64,000 bases of DNA from Oryzobacter faecalis (GCF_046764005.1 NZ_JBKOFW010000001.1:1-64000); one strand, 5' to 3'. Counted from the stretch's first letter, positions 1 through 7,901 are shown. The notes: generated by a model not told the origin, from the letters alone. Made by a program: numbers and translations.

Positions 1-290
1 GCACCTGCCGGATGTGGGGCTGCACCCGGGCGGCCACCCACGCCGACCTCGACCACCTCCGGCCCTGGCCCGCCGGCCCCACGACCCCCAACAACCTCAT
101 GGCGCTCTGCCGCCGACACCACCGGATGAAACAACGCGGACGATGGCGCCCCACCCTCCACCCCGACGGCACCCTCACCTGGACCAGCCCCACCGACGCC
201 GTCCGCACCACCGAACCCGACCACCGCCGTCTGCCCGCGAGAGCGCCCGAGGAGTCGCGCCTCCCCGAGGCCTCGGAGCCACCCTTCTGA
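1..290 (+). CDS. HNH endonuclease, DUF222 type, C-terminal end (partial)
   Basis: The reading frame is open from base 3 and stops at 290, so only about 95 C-terminal residues lie in the window. It begins TCRMWGC and carries the HNH core: a Cys-x-x-x-x-Cys start, the D-L-D-H metal-binding stretch, P-x-N-N, and a final C-R-R-H-H. In the family this unit follows a large DUF222 domain. DUF222-HNH proteins are multicopy in actinobacteria and their role is unclear; they are often called 13E12-repeat proteins. The tail after the HNH is Pro/Arg-rich. The gene borders the accessory region that follows. The family call is firm; nuclease activity is inferred. Confidence 0.85.
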   Translation, partial: TCRMWGCTRAATHADLDHLRPWPAGPTTPNNLMALCRRHHRMKQRGRWRPTLHPDGTLTWTSPTDAVRTTEPDHRRLPARAPEESRLPEASEPPF

Positions 291-340
291 TGGTCGGCTG
301 TACCGCCCTCCCCGCCCGCCCCGCCGATGAGCTGGCCCTT

Positions 341-353
341 GCGGATATGCCGA
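341..353 (+). repeat. Intergenic 13-nt motif, site A (degenerate)
   Basis: GCGGATATGCCGA, the most divergent copy of the motif with consensus CCGGACATGCCGC. It lies between the HNH gene end and the convergent paralog that ends at 429, and marks the left edge of the array. Confidence 0.4.
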
Positions 354-428
354 TGAGCGGGCGTCAGCGGGCGATTCGATGCGGGTGCTGTCGACGAGCC
401 ATTGGGACGTAGAGGATTTGACTGACAG

Positions 429-914
429 TCAAGGTGGTGGTCGTCGCCAATCGCAGTCGGGCATCCACCGGTCGAGGGCGAAGCAGACATCGCCCGCGGC
501 TAGCACCTCTCTGTCCCACGCTGCAGCGATATGACACTGCTGTTCGCGGGAAAGGTCTCCCAGCATCTGACTTGTGCCGAGCGCGTCGAGAACCGTGACC
601 CAATAGTCACGAAATGGAAACCACGCCACCCCTGTCGCCTCGGCCGAGGACACCAGAAGACCGTCCACCGGCAGGAGTGAAGCCAGCCAGCTCCTAAGTT
701 CGGCGGCTGGGACAATGGTCGTGGAGCCGTCAGCCGCTTCCGTCACCGTCAAATCGGACTTGCCGGGTGAGAGCGCGGCGAGCAACGAATCGACCTCATC
801 GTCGTCCGGATAGTCGTCGGTCCAGACTGTTGCCACGAGCCCGGCCGGGATATCGGCAGTCAGCATGGGCCCGTTATCCGTCGGCTGGATCCATTCGACT
901 GCCGTCCAGCTCAT
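429..914 (-). CDS. Hypothetical protein, paralog 1 of a local pair
   Basis: A 161-residue acidic soluble protein with no recognised domain, signal peptide or membrane segment. It starts at ATG behind a purine-rich GGAGAGGAGGGG ribosome site. Its closest relative is the protein at 1734-2213, with most positions identical, including a 129-bp stretch that is exact at DNA level (664-792). Visible conserved pieces are GPMLTADIPAG near the N terminus, SPGKSDLTVTEAADGSTTIV in the middle, and ALDRWMPDCDW at the end. The size and layout could suit an immunity-like or contact-dependent accessory protein, but nothing in the sequence shows this. The gene converges on the HNH gene. Confidence 0.65.
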   Translation of the reverse strand: MSWTAVEWIQPTDNGPMLTADIPAGLVATVWTDDYPDDDEVDSLLAALSPGKSDLTVTEAADGSTTIVPAAELRSWLASLLPVDGLLVSSAEATGVAWFPFRDYWVTVLDALGTSQMLGDLSREQQCHIAAAWDREVLAAGDVCFALDRWMPDCDWRRPPP

Positions 915-1085
915 GGTCCCCTCCTCTCCTCGTGGTTCATCGACCTGTCACCGAACCACGCCGGGCAAGGTCGGTGCGAGGTGAAACCCGTGGCACACCA
1001 TGATCCGTGACCGCTGCGGCGACGTCGAGGTCAACCAAACGTCGTACCGGGCCGCGTTGATCTGATCAGGAGCGGAGCCCAGCGG

Positions 1086-1349
1086 ATGTTCGCGGCTTGT
1101 ACCCTCCAAGCAATGGTCAGACGCCACGATGTCGATGCGCGCGTACGGATCGTGCGTGGCGGTCTGCTGCCCCCTCCATGGAAGCCAGGCGCAACCGGCA
1201 ACGTCCTCTGGATCGTCGAGGGCGGAGGCGGACCTTGGCGTCGCACGGTCTACCTCGTGGAGTTCGACCGACCGCAGATCGATCCGAAGGGAGACGGCCC
1301 GTACTCCTGGGCCGAGGTAGAAGGCAGATACCTGCGCCCCTCGGCCTAG
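1086..1349 (+). CDS. Small conserved-looking hypothetical protein
   Basis: An 87-residue protein starting at ATG 1086 with GGAG 8 nt upstream; ATG 1113 is an alternative start without a ribosome site. The body reads VRIVRGGLLPPPWKPG, then LWIVEGG, then VYLVEFDRPQIDPKGDGPY ending in a W-A-E-V segment. The pattern of short beta strands resembles the small KOW/SH3-like accessory proteins common in actinobacterial islands. I cannot name a family. It lies between the two paralogs, upstream of the membrane protein at 1381, with an array motif in between. The opposite-strand frame over the same bases has poor protein character. Confidence 0.5.
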   Translation: MFAACTLQAMVRRHDVDARVRIVRGGLLPPPWKPGATGNVLWIVEGGGGPWRRTVYLVEFDRPQIDPKGDGPYSWAEVEGRYLRPSA

Positions 1350-1353
1350 TCGG

Positions 1354-1366
1354 CCGGACATTCCGC
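1354..1366 (+). repeat. Intergenic 13-nt motif, site B
   Basis: CCGGACATTCCGC, one mismatch from consensus. It fills the 31-nt gap between the small protein ending at 1349 and the membrane protein starting at 1381. Confidence 0.5.
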
Positions 1367-1380
1367 GTGGAGGGCAGGCT

Positions 1381-1662
1381 GTGGCCGAGTCGCCTAACCT
1401 CCGTCTCATGGAGGATGAGGAACTGGGACTGCACGTGGACTGGGTCGCGCTGCCCTTCGTGCTCATCCCGGCTGCGCTCGTTTCGCTCTATGCACGGTCG
1501 GTGTCGGGCGGTTGGACTCAGCCTTGGCTCAGCCTGAAGCCGGTGTGGTGGTTCGGACTCCTCTTCCTTGTGCCGCCGCTCGGCTTCGTACTTCTGGCCG
1601 TAAACCTCTTCGTCTATCGGAAGGTGCCAGGGGCCATCACGGGTCGAACCAGGTCTTCCTAG
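1381..1662 (+). CDS. Small membrane protein, two predicted helices
   Basis: 93 residues from GTG 1381, with GGAGGG about 7 nt upstream; ATG 1408 is the alternative start. Two hydrophobic stretches are evident: WVALPFVLIPAALVSLYA (about residues 21-38) and the segment from WWFGLLFLVPPLGFVLLAVN (about 56-75), joined by a short Trp-rich loop. The tail is basic (RKVPGAITGRTRSS). This suggests a small inner-membrane protein with unknown role. Codon use is less GC-biased than in the genes after 8 kb, in keeping with acquired DNA. It converges on paralog 2. Confidence 0.5.
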   Translation: MAESPNLRLMEDEELGLHVDWVALPFVLIPAALVSLYARSVSGGWTQPWLSLKPVWWFGLLFLVPPLGFVLLAVNLFVYRKVPGAITGRTRSS

Positions 1663-1665
1663 TGC

Positions 1666-1678
1666 CCGGACATGCCGC
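1666..1678 (+). repeat. Intergenic 13-nt motif, site C (exact consensus)
   Basis: CCGGACATGCCGC, 4 nt after the stop of the membrane protein and before the convergent end of paralog 2 at 1734. Confidence 0.6.
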
Positions 1679-1733
1679 ACCTGACGCGTCCAGCGCCACT
1701 CGCGTTCAGTGCCGTCACGGCGGCCATCCGACC

Positions 1734-2213
1734 TCAGGGTTGCCGCCAGTCACAGTCGGGCATCCAGCGGTCGAGGGCGAAGTAGACATCGCCGGCGGCT
1801 AGCACCTCTCTGTCCCATGCTGCAGCGATGTGGCTCTGCTGTTCGCGGGAAAGAGGTCCCAGCATTCGAGTGTTGCTTGGCACATCCAGGACCGTGACCC
1901 AGTAGTCGCGGAATGGAAACCACGCCACGCCTGTCGCCTCGGGCGAGGACACCAGAAGTCCCTCCACCGGCAGGAGTGAAGCCAGCCAGCTCCTAAGTTC
2001 GGCGGCTGGGACAATGGTCGTGGAGCCGTCAGCCGCTTCCGTCACCGTCAAATCGGACTTGCCGGGTGAGAGCGCGGCGAGCAACGAATCGGCCTCTTGT
2101 TCGTCCGGATAGTCGCCGGTCCAGACCGTTGCCACGAACCCGGCCGGGATATCGGCGGTCAGCATGGGCCCCACATCGGTCTGCTGGATCCATTCGGCTG
2201 CCGTCCGGCTCAC
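1734..2213 (-). CDS. Hypothetical protein, paralog 2 of a local pair
   Basis: 159 residues from GTG 2213, chosen because it aligns with the ATG of paralog 1 and has the same GGAGGCGAGGGG ribosome site; an in-frame ATG at 2303 would add 30 unrelated residues. The protein is collinear with the 429-914 product over its whole length. Changes cluster at the N terminus (SRTAAEWIQQTD against SWTAVEWIQPTD) and around residues 110-125. Bases 1963-2091 are identical to 664-792. No domain is recognised. The duplication brackets two unrelated small genes, so it is dispersed, not strictly tandem. Function unknown. Confidence 0.65.
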   Translation of the reverse strand: MSRTAAEWIQQTDVGPMLTADIPAGFVATVWTGDYPDEQEADSLLAALSPGKSDLTVTEAADGSTTIVPAAELRSWLASLLPVEGLLVSSPEATGVAWFPFRDYWVTVLDVPSNTRMLGPLSREQQSHIAAAWDREVLAAGDVYFALDRWMPDCDWRQP

Positions 2214-2382
2214 CGCCCCTCGCCTCCTTCCGTGTTCGAAGCCTGGGGCCTCCTGTTCGTCCCTGGCAGCGACCCTAAGGCCAGGCCGGTCGGTATCGAT
2301 CATGTTGGAGCGCGATGCAGTCGAGCGTGAAGTTGACTCGCGTGCCGGTCGTCACTCGATGCGGTGAGTCATAGGTGAACCT

Positions 2383-2395
2383 CCGGTCATGCCGC
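2383..2395 (+). repeat. Intergenic 13-nt motif, site D1
   Basis: CCGGTCATGCCGC, the first of two copies 22 nt apart in the divergent region between paralog 2 and the exonuclease gene. Confidence 0.5.
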
Positions 2396-2404
2396 TGAGA
2401 ACGT

Positions 2405-2417
2405 CCGGACATGCCGC
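2405..2417 (+). repeat. Intergenic 13-nt motif, site D2 (exact consensus, in a palindrome)
   Basis: CCGGACATGCCGC inside a larger inverted repeat: ACGTCCGG at 2401-2408 pairs with CCGGACGT at 2417-2424. This is the only copy with a clear flanking dyad and it lies 80 nt before the exonuclease start. Confidence 0.6.
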
Positions 2418-2497
2418 CGGACGTGATGGGCGAAACCCCAGTGAGTTCACGGCGACCGGTGGCACGATAAGCGTCCACACATCACAGGGGGGCCCAC

Positions 2498-4138
2498 GTG
2501 GGATTGCTCGACCGCTTCCGTTCACGACGCGAACCTGACCGGGCGACCAGGCGCGCAACGCCCGCGACGAAGTCATCGACCCCTACCCCTACGAGCCAGG
2601 GGATGAAGCAGCCCGGCTTCGCCGTGCTCGACGTAGAGACGACTGGACTCGACGCCAGCCGGCACCGCATCGTCGAGATCGCCATCGTCACCACCGATGC
2701 CTACGGGCGCGTCAGTGACGAGTGGTCCACGCGCATCAACCCGCAGGGTCCGGTCGGAGCTACCCACATCCACGGCATCACCGACGACGACGTGCGCCAC
2801 GCGCCCCCATTCGCTGACCTGATCGGCGAGCTGAACCGGCGCCTCGCGGGCAGCGCCGTCGCCGCCCACCATGCCCGCTTCGACCTCGCGTTCCTTCGGG
2901 CTGAGTACTCCCGTGCCGGATGGCGGCTGCCGCTGCTGCCGGCGCTGTGCACCCTTCAAGCCTCCGAGCATCACCTGCCACACCTAGATCGGCGTCGCCT
3001 CTCCGACTGTTGCTGGGCCGTCGGCCATCACGTGGTGGGGGCGCACTCAGCCATCGGGGACGCGCGCGCGACCGCGTCCCTCCTAGCCGCGTTCATGCAC
3101 CCGAGCTTCGGTACCCCGCCACTGCCGCAGCACGCCGACCTGCCCCGCCAAGGACTGGCCGTGAGATGGCCGACCGGCCCATCAAGTGAGCCACCTGTCA
3201 CGGTCGTACCCGCGCGAGTGCGGGCAGCGTGGCAGGCGCAGGGCCCAGTCAGTCAGCCGGCCGCTCTCGTCGAGCTCGTTGATCGGTTCTCGCTCGGGGA
3301 CGCGCTCGACGAGGGTGCTCCCGAGGGAGCAGTGGCCTACCTGGAGAAGCTCGCCGAGGTCCTTGAGGACGGGGAGCTGACCGCGCAGGAGAGCGCAGAC
3401 CTCGCGGCGGTCGCCGCCACCGAGGACCTGACCGATGGGCAGGTTGCCGACGCCAACCGCGCCTTCGTGCTCGCGTTGGCTCATGAAGCGCTCAACGACG
3501 GCAAGGTGACCCGAGCGGAACGAGCCGAGCTGCACGCTGTGGCCGCTCTTCTTGCCGTCCAGGACAGCGTCGTCTCAAAAGCTCTCGACGCGGCCGAGCA
3601 GGCACGGCACGAACGCCTATCCATGGGTTTGCGGGATCTTCCCCCGGGCTGGGCTCACGGGAAGCCGCTCCAGGTGGGCGACAAGGTCGTGTTCACCGGG
3701 TGCGACGACGATGAGCGCGCCCGCCTCGAGGCCCGCTCGGAGAAGGTCGGGGTGCGTGTCGTCAGCTCAGTATCTGCCCGCACCGCGATGCTCGTCACCG
3801 ACGGCAGCGTCGACGGAATCAAGGCCGCCAAGGCCCGCGAGATCGGCACTCGGACAGTGGACCCTGCGCTCTACACCGTCCTGCTCAAGCACCTCCAGCC
3901 CGCCGCGCGCCGTAGCCCAACTACAGACGCGCAAAGCCCTGCGGCGCCGTTAACCGCGGGCGAGGGCTCCCTGATCGTGCCAACGATGACGTCTGCTCCT
4001 GACCGCGCTCGTGTTGACCCTTCCGTCGTCCGTGCGTGGGCTCGAAGCCAAGGGTTAGAGGTAGGTGTGCGAGGCCGGTTGTCGAAAGACGTCTTCGCCG
4101 CATACGACGCTGCTCAAGCGACCGCTCCAGCGCCGTAG
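2498..4138 (+). CDS. DEDDh 3'-5' exonuclease with TerB-like, BRCT and Lsr2-like domains
   Basis: 546 residues from GTG 2498, with AGGGGGG 5 nt upstream. Residues about 40-200 form a DnaQ/epsilon-type exonuclease: D45 and E47 in VLDVETTGLD, D129 in AHHARFDLAF, and H183 with D188 in GAHSAIGDA, so all DEDDh residues are present. A helical acidic stretch at about 283-370 resembles TerB-like modules. About 387-470 (VFTGCDDDERARLEARSEKVG) reads as a BRCT fold. The last 35 residues (VRAWARSQGLEVGVRGRL, then AAYDAA) match the DNA-binding C terminus of Lsr2. The combination suggests nuclease action guided to AT-rich or xenogeneic DNA; that role is inference. It lies in the accessory array. Confidence 0.8.
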   Translation: MGLLDRFRSRREPDRATRRATPATKSSTPTPTSQGMKQPGFAVLDVETTGLDASRHRIVEIAIVTTDAYGRVSDEWSTRINPQGPVGATHIHGITDDDVRHAPPFADLIGELNRRLAGSAVAAHHARFDLAFLRAEYSRAGWRLPLLPALCTLQASEHHLPHLDRRRLSDCCWAVGHHVVGAHSAIGDARATASLLAAFMHPSFGTPPLPQHADLPRQGLAVRWPTGPSSEPPVTVVPARVRAAWQAQGPVSQPAALVELVDRFSLGDALDEGAPEGAVAYLEKLAEVLEDGELTAQESADLAAVAATEDLTDGQVADANRAFVLALAHEALNDGKVTRAERAELHAVAALLAVQDSVVSKALDAAEQARHERLSMGLRDLPPGWAHGKPLQVGDKVVFTGCDDDERARLEARSEKVGVRVVSSVSARTAMLVTDGSVDGIKAAKAREIGTRTVDPALYTVLLKHLQPAARRSPTTDAQSPAAPLTAGEGSLIVPTMTSAPDRARVDPSVVRAWARSQGLEVGVRGRLSKDVFAAYDAAQATAPAP

Positions 4139-4227
4139 TACCGCTGCCGGGTGCACACCAGTTCCGAGGAGCGCCCGGGGCCCGTAGGAGGTGCCGACCA
4201 CACGGAATTCATGGACCTGCACAACGA

Positions 4228-4240
4228 CCGAAAATGCCGC
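4228..4240 (+). repeat. Intergenic 13-nt motif, site E
   Basis: CCGAAAATGCCGC, between the exonuclease stop and the small gene at 4315. Confidence 0.5.
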
Positions 4241-4314
4241 GGGGGGCGCGTCCGGAGGTGCATGGCGTCACTCCCGCCCTCCGCGATAAGGTCACTCGGC
4301 CATGGGAGGTGCTT

Positions 4315-4572
4315 ATGCCTGCAGGCATTGGGCGGATTCGCGACTCTTGGAACGTGAAGCCAACCGCCCGCGACAAGGGGCTCACGCTCACGATCAAAGT
4401 CACGGCCTACGACAACGGCATGGTCGAAGTCGATGGGATACCCATCAACGTCGAACCCGCGTATGAGCAGGGCCACGGTTGGCTTGGCGCTGCCGAGGTA
4501 ATCACAGCGACACTTAACGAGTTCCGCAAGGACGCAACTTCGAGGCGCCGGGCTCAGCTGAAGAAGTCCTAG
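4315..4572 (+). CDS. Small hypothetical protein
   Basis: 85 residues from ATG 4315, preceded by a strong GGGAGGT 5 nt upstream, which settles the start against longer in-frame extensions that run back into the exonuclease gene. The protein is beta-rich at first (GLTLTIKVTAYDNGMVEVDG) and ends in a basic helix (EFRKDATSRRRAQLKKS). The basic tail suggests nucleic-acid contact. I recognise no family. It is a single-gene unit with an array motif on each side (4228 and 4647). Confidence 0.55.
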   Translation: MPAGIGRIRDSWNVKPTARDKGLTLTIKVTAYDNGMVEVDGIPINVEPAYEQGHGWLGAAEVITATLNEFRKDATSRRRAQLKKS

Positions 4573-4646
4573 GGTCCGGGGCCACCTGGCGCCGTAGCCA
4601 TGGGGAGACCGACTCGTCGACTGCTGGCCGAAATGCTTGGCTACGT

Positions 4647-4659
4647 CCTGTCATGCCGC
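4647..4659 (+). repeat. Intergenic 13-nt motif, site F
   Basis: CCTGTCATGCCGC, in the convergent gap between the 85-residue gene and the gene on the minus strand ending at 4720. Confidence 0.45.
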
Positions 4660-4719
4660 CAGGCCACTCGGTAAGGCCGTCTGTCGCCACCCGGTTTCGG
4701 TGGAAGGGAAGCGCTCGGG

Positions 4720-5448
4720 CTACGTGGGCGGACGTCCCCAGGTCGGTGCTTGGCTTGGACGGACGATCAGCTGTTCATCGACATAGGTGGCGAGGAGGGG
4801 CCAGCGCGCGCTGTCGGCCACAAGCCAGACGGTGATCGGTCCGCTGCGGCAGAGCCGCATCAGCTCGGCCAGCTTCCGCCCGGATGTGCTCGCGAGGTCC
4901 GCTGCTGGTCGGTTGGTAGCACTCACCCAGTGCGAGAGCAGTCCCTGCAAGCTGTCTGGACCCGCCACACGCGCTTTGGCCTCGACAGCGAGTTCTACCC
5001 GGCCATCGCCGGAAAGGCCGAGGGCATCGAATGGTCCACGCTCGAACTCGATCTGGTTCGCGGGCCATCCGTGGTCGAGGATCAGTTCGGCAACTGCACC
5101 GACCTGGATCAGATACTCCAGGTTGATTGCGACTCCTGGTCCGGACTTGCTGAACAGCGCGTAGCGGCCCGCCGGAATCTTGGGTCGGACCGTCGGCATA
5201 CTCACGAATCCGGCCTCGTCTACCTCTGCGATTCCGGCGTCCACCGCGCGAAGAAAGGTCGCGGACTCGTCAGGTAACAGTCCCCTGCGAGGTGGGGCTA
5301 TCGCCGGACTCAAGACGTCGTCCCGAGTCGCGGCAAAGCCGCGGGCGCGCTCGTGGAGGAGTGCCCAAAGGCGAGCCACGTGTTGGTCCGCATCGCGCCG
5401 CGGTGAGTGCGCCGCGACCATCGCTGAAAGCCACTCTTCGTCAATCAT
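4720..5448 (-). CDS. Hypothetical protein, candidate PD-(D/E)XK nuclease fold
   Basis: 242 residues from ATG 5448 behind GGGAGG (6 nt spacing); longer in-frame starts to 5706 run into a promoter region and are rejected. The central part, about residues 112-158, reads YLIQVGAVAELILDHGW, then GPFDALGLSGDGRVELAVEAKA. The order helix with E122, strand with D141, strand with E156-x-K158 fits the PD-(D/E)XK core of restriction-like nucleases. An N-terminal helical part and a C-terminal strand-helix part (GPITVWLVAD) flank it. The family is not recognised, so the fold is an inference from motif order only. It lies in the accessory array next to other nuclease genes. Confidence 0.55.
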   Translation of the reverse strand: MIDEEWLSAMVAAHSPRRDADQHVARLWALLHERARGFAATRDDVLSPAIAPPRRGLLPDESATFLRAVDAGIAEVDEAGFVSMPTVRPKIPAGRYALFSKSGPGVAINLEYLIQVGAVAELILDHGWPANQIEFERGPFDALGLSGDGRVELAVEAKARVAGPDSLQGLLSHWVSATNRPAADLASTSGRKLAELMRLCRSGPITVWLVADSARWPLLATYVDEQLIVRPSQAPTWGRPPT

Positions 5449-5523
5449 CGTCAACCTCCCGATGCGCACCCTAGAAGGGCTCACCGACAGGGTGTGTGGT
5501 GCTCCGACTGAGAACCGCCACGA

Positions 5524-5536
5524 GCGGACATGCCGC
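5524..5536 (+). repeat. Intergenic 13-nt motif, site G
   Basis: GCGGACATGCCGC, one mismatch at the first base, in the divergent gap between the candidate nuclease and the membrane protein. Confidence 0.55.
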
Positions 5537-5664
5537 GGCCAGCCAGAGGTGCGGTGCATCCGGTACGGACTTGGCGCCGTAGTAGTGACCGCCGCGCGAA
5601 TGACGGAGATGGCCGCCGTGCGACGCCATGGCTCGCTGGAGTGACTGCTGCCAAAGTGGACGTC

Positions 5665-6048
5665 ATGCCGACCCTGAAGCCGGAGTTCTTCGCCGTCTGC
5701 GCCCAAGTGATTCCCGTCCTCTTCCTGGCTTTGATAGTCGAGGACAGGCTTCGATACGACAAGGAGGAGGCAACGGAGAGGGTCATGCGATCTTGGGGGC
5801 TCGCCCTTCTGACGATCGCCTTAATCACGAGCCTCGCTGTCGTGGGTGGAGCCACGCCAGCGTCCGGACTTGCCGGGCACGTGGTTGTCACCACGTTGTT
5901 GGCGTGTGTTGGGCTCATCTCGATTCCGCCAATTGTCAAGGAGATCCGTGAAGGACGACGGATGTCCGAGGGGATCGGCCACCTGCTGGCTGCCGTTGCG
6001 GCGGTACTAGTGGCCCTTTGGGTGACCTTCAACTACTGGGTCGACTAG
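5665..6048 (+). CDS. Membrane protein, about three transmembrane helices
   Basis: 127 residues from ATG 5665 (MPTLKPEFFAV). An in-frame GTG at 5641 would add eight residues; neither has a convincing ribosome site. Hydrophobic segments lie at about 8-24 (FFAVCAQVIPVLFLALI), 43-63 (WGLALLTIALITSLAVVGG), 72-90 (HVVVTTLLACVGLISI) and 105-122 (HLLAAVAAVLVALWVTF). A charged loop (EDRLRYDKEEATERV) follows the first. No known domain. Base use is typical of the accessory region. A single-gene unit between motif sites G and H. Confidence 0.55.
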   Translation: MPTLKPEFFAVCAQVIPVLFLALIVEDRLRYDKEEATERVMRSWGLALLTIALITSLAVVGGATPASGLAGHVVVTTLLACVGLISIPPIVKEIREGRRMSEGIGHLLAAVAAVLVALWVTFNYWVD

Positions 6049-6195
6049 GTCGCGAGCACTCGATATGCCCCGTCCCAAACCACGAGGCTGCATGGTGGTG
6101 AGTGCGCCCTCAGACGCGCGCCGAGCAGAGCCGATCCAGGTCGCGCGCGGACCGGATCGTCGCAGGCCGTTGCGCCAGGCTCTGCTCGTCCACCC

Positions 6196-6208
6196 ACGGA
6201 AATGCCGC
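6196..6208 (+). repeat. Intergenic 13-nt motif, site H
   Basis: ACGGAAATGCCGC, immediately before the convergent end of the GIY-YIG gene at 6211. Confidence 0.5.
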
Positions 6209-6210
6209 TC

Positions 6211-7761
6211 TCATCCCGTGACGGGGTATCCCATCGGCCAGGACATGCGGTAGTCGTCGGCTGCCGCGTGAGTGCTGAACTCGAGGACCGAGACCTTGTG
6301 TTCGGTGAGGGCGTCGAGGACTTGCTGGGGGTGGACGCGGAAGAACTCGCGCCGTTGGTTGACCTTGTTGAGCCGTTGGTCGGCGAACTCGCGGTGGAGC
6401 ATCGCCTCGATCGTGACGGCGTCGTCGCTGAAGAACAGGGCGTGGACATCGAAGTTAAAGGGGACTGACGCGTCGCCGAGCTCACGGATGCGGTCCTCGG
6501 GTTCGAGGCGGCGAGTCATACCGATCTTGACGACGCCTTCGCCGAAGGCGCCGATGTTAGAGATGACGTAGACGTAGCCGGCCCGGATGTTCGCGGCGCG
6601 GTAGTCGGCGGCGGCGATCTCGGCGTCGATGCGGTCGAGTTCACCCTGGAGCGCTTCGGCGCCGGTGGTGTCGCCGGAGTCCCGGAGGCGCTGGATCGAG
6701 TTGAGGTAGTGGGTGCGCTCCTTCTCCAGGCGTTCCTTCTCGCGCTTGATCTCGGCTTCGAGGGCGCGCTGTTCGCGTAGTTCCGCACGACGTTCGCGTT
6801 CCTTCTCCCGGTCGGCGGCCTTGGCCTGCTCGTGGCGGGCGGCGAGCTCGAGCTCTTTGAGGCGGAGCCGGTGGTAACGATCGGTGACGGCGAGGTCGAT
6901 CATCCGTCCCTGTTTCGCGATCTGTTCGCGCGCGGTGGAGAGGCGCTTCTGCGCTGAGGCGAGGTTGCCCGCCTTGACGGTCTTGACGGCGTTCTCGGCC
7001 TCCGCGTTGTAGGCGCGCAGCATGATGCGGCTCATCTGGTTCACGAACGTCTGCCCTTTGGAGAGGGAGTTGTTGAAGGTGAAGTTCGACGCGGCGGTGA
7101 TCGCCGAGCCGATCTTGTTCGTCTGGCGGATGTCGGAGCGCAACGCCTCGAGCTCGGTCGCTAGGGCGGCGGATGACTCGGCTGGGTGTTCGAAGTCGAA
7201 CAGGCCGACCTCTTCGAGGACGAGGCGATCGCGGTTGACGATGACCTGACGGTCCAGGTCGCTCACCTGCCGCTGCAGGTCGGCAATCTTGATCCTGAGG
7301 GCTTCCTCGGTTTCGCGCTGGGCGTGGATCCGTTGCTCGCGGGCGGCGGCGTCGAGCGCGCCCATCTCGGACAACAGACGCTCGCAGCGCGCGAGGTCGG
7401 TCCGCAGCCGCCAGTTGTCGGCCTGCAGCTCGGTGGCGATCCGCTTCGCGTTGAAGGGCGTGATCTTCTCCCCGGCGTGGTCGCGGTGGTGCTCGGTCGG
7501 CCGCTCCGGGGCGACGACGACCCGTGCCGGGGGAGGCGCCGCGGCGGTAGTCGGGTCTGGTTCCGGAGCCGACGGCCCGGTTTCGGGAGTGGCCGTCGCG
7601 ACGGGGTCGATGTGGACCGGCGCCGGTGGAGTCGACAGGGAGTCGATGGCCCGGGCGCCTGCGGTACTGACGTGTTCAGTCCAGCGTGCGCCGTCCCAGT
7701 AACGGTGCTGAAACCTGCGCATCGGGTCCGGGTGCCATCCAGCAGGTGGATTCGTCGCCAT
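6211..7761 (-). CDS. DUF2510 - coiled coil/DUF4041 - GIY-YIG (T5orf172) protein
   Basis: 516 residues from ATG 7761. The N terminus (GWHPDP, RYWDGARWTEHV, residues 8-30) is a DUF2510 motif. A Pro/Thr-rich linker leads to long charged helices (about 110-390, rich in E, R, K, with KEKERERRAELREQRALEAE), where the middle part corresponds to DUF4041. The C terminus from about 394 is a GIY-YIG nuclease of the T5orf172/MUG113 type: G-Y-V-Y-V-I, then VVKIGMTRR and a conserved Glu in the IEAMLHREF helix. In phages and bacteria DUF4041-GIY-YIG proteins occur in mobile DNA; their role is not settled. A DNA-nicking sensor or defence function is inference. Confidence 0.8.
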   Translation of the reverse strand: MATNPPAGWHPDPMRRFQHRYWDGARWTEHVSTAGARAIDSLSTPPAPVHIDPVATATPETGPSAPEPDPTTAAAPPPARVVVAPERPTEHHRDHAGEKITPFNAKRIATELQADNWRLRTDLARCERLLSEMGALDAAAREQRIHAQRETEEALRIKIADLQRQVSDLDRQVIVNRDRLVLEEVGLFDFEHPAESSAALATELEALRSDIRQTNKIGSAITAASNFTFNNSLSKGQTFVNQMSRIMLRAYNAEAENAVKTVKAGNLASAQKRLSTAREQIAKQGRMIDLAVTDRYHRLRLKELELAARHEQAKAADREKERERRAELREQRALEAEIKREKERLEKERTHYLNSIQRLRDSGDTTGAEALQGELDRIDAEIAAADYRAANIRAGYVYVISNIGAFGEGVVKIGMTRRLEPEDRIRELGDASVPFNFDVHALFFSDDAVTIEAMLHREFADQRLNKVNQRREFFRVHPQQVLDALTEHKVSVLEFSTHAAADDYRMSWPMGYPVTG

Positions 7762-7901
7762 GTGTTATTCCCTCCGGCACCGCACGCTACCGAGCGGCGA
7801 CGCGGACTGTCAGGCAGTCGGCGTCATACGCCGATCGATGAACACAAGGGCCACCCCGGCACGGTGGTTCGGTGGGGTCGAATCACGTCGGCATCGAGCA
7901 T

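Noticed and set aside
948..1466. 172-codon minus-strand open frame
   Set aside because: It overlaps two plus-strand genes with better ribosome sites and protein-like composition; its own product is a low-complexity Ser/Arg-rich string.
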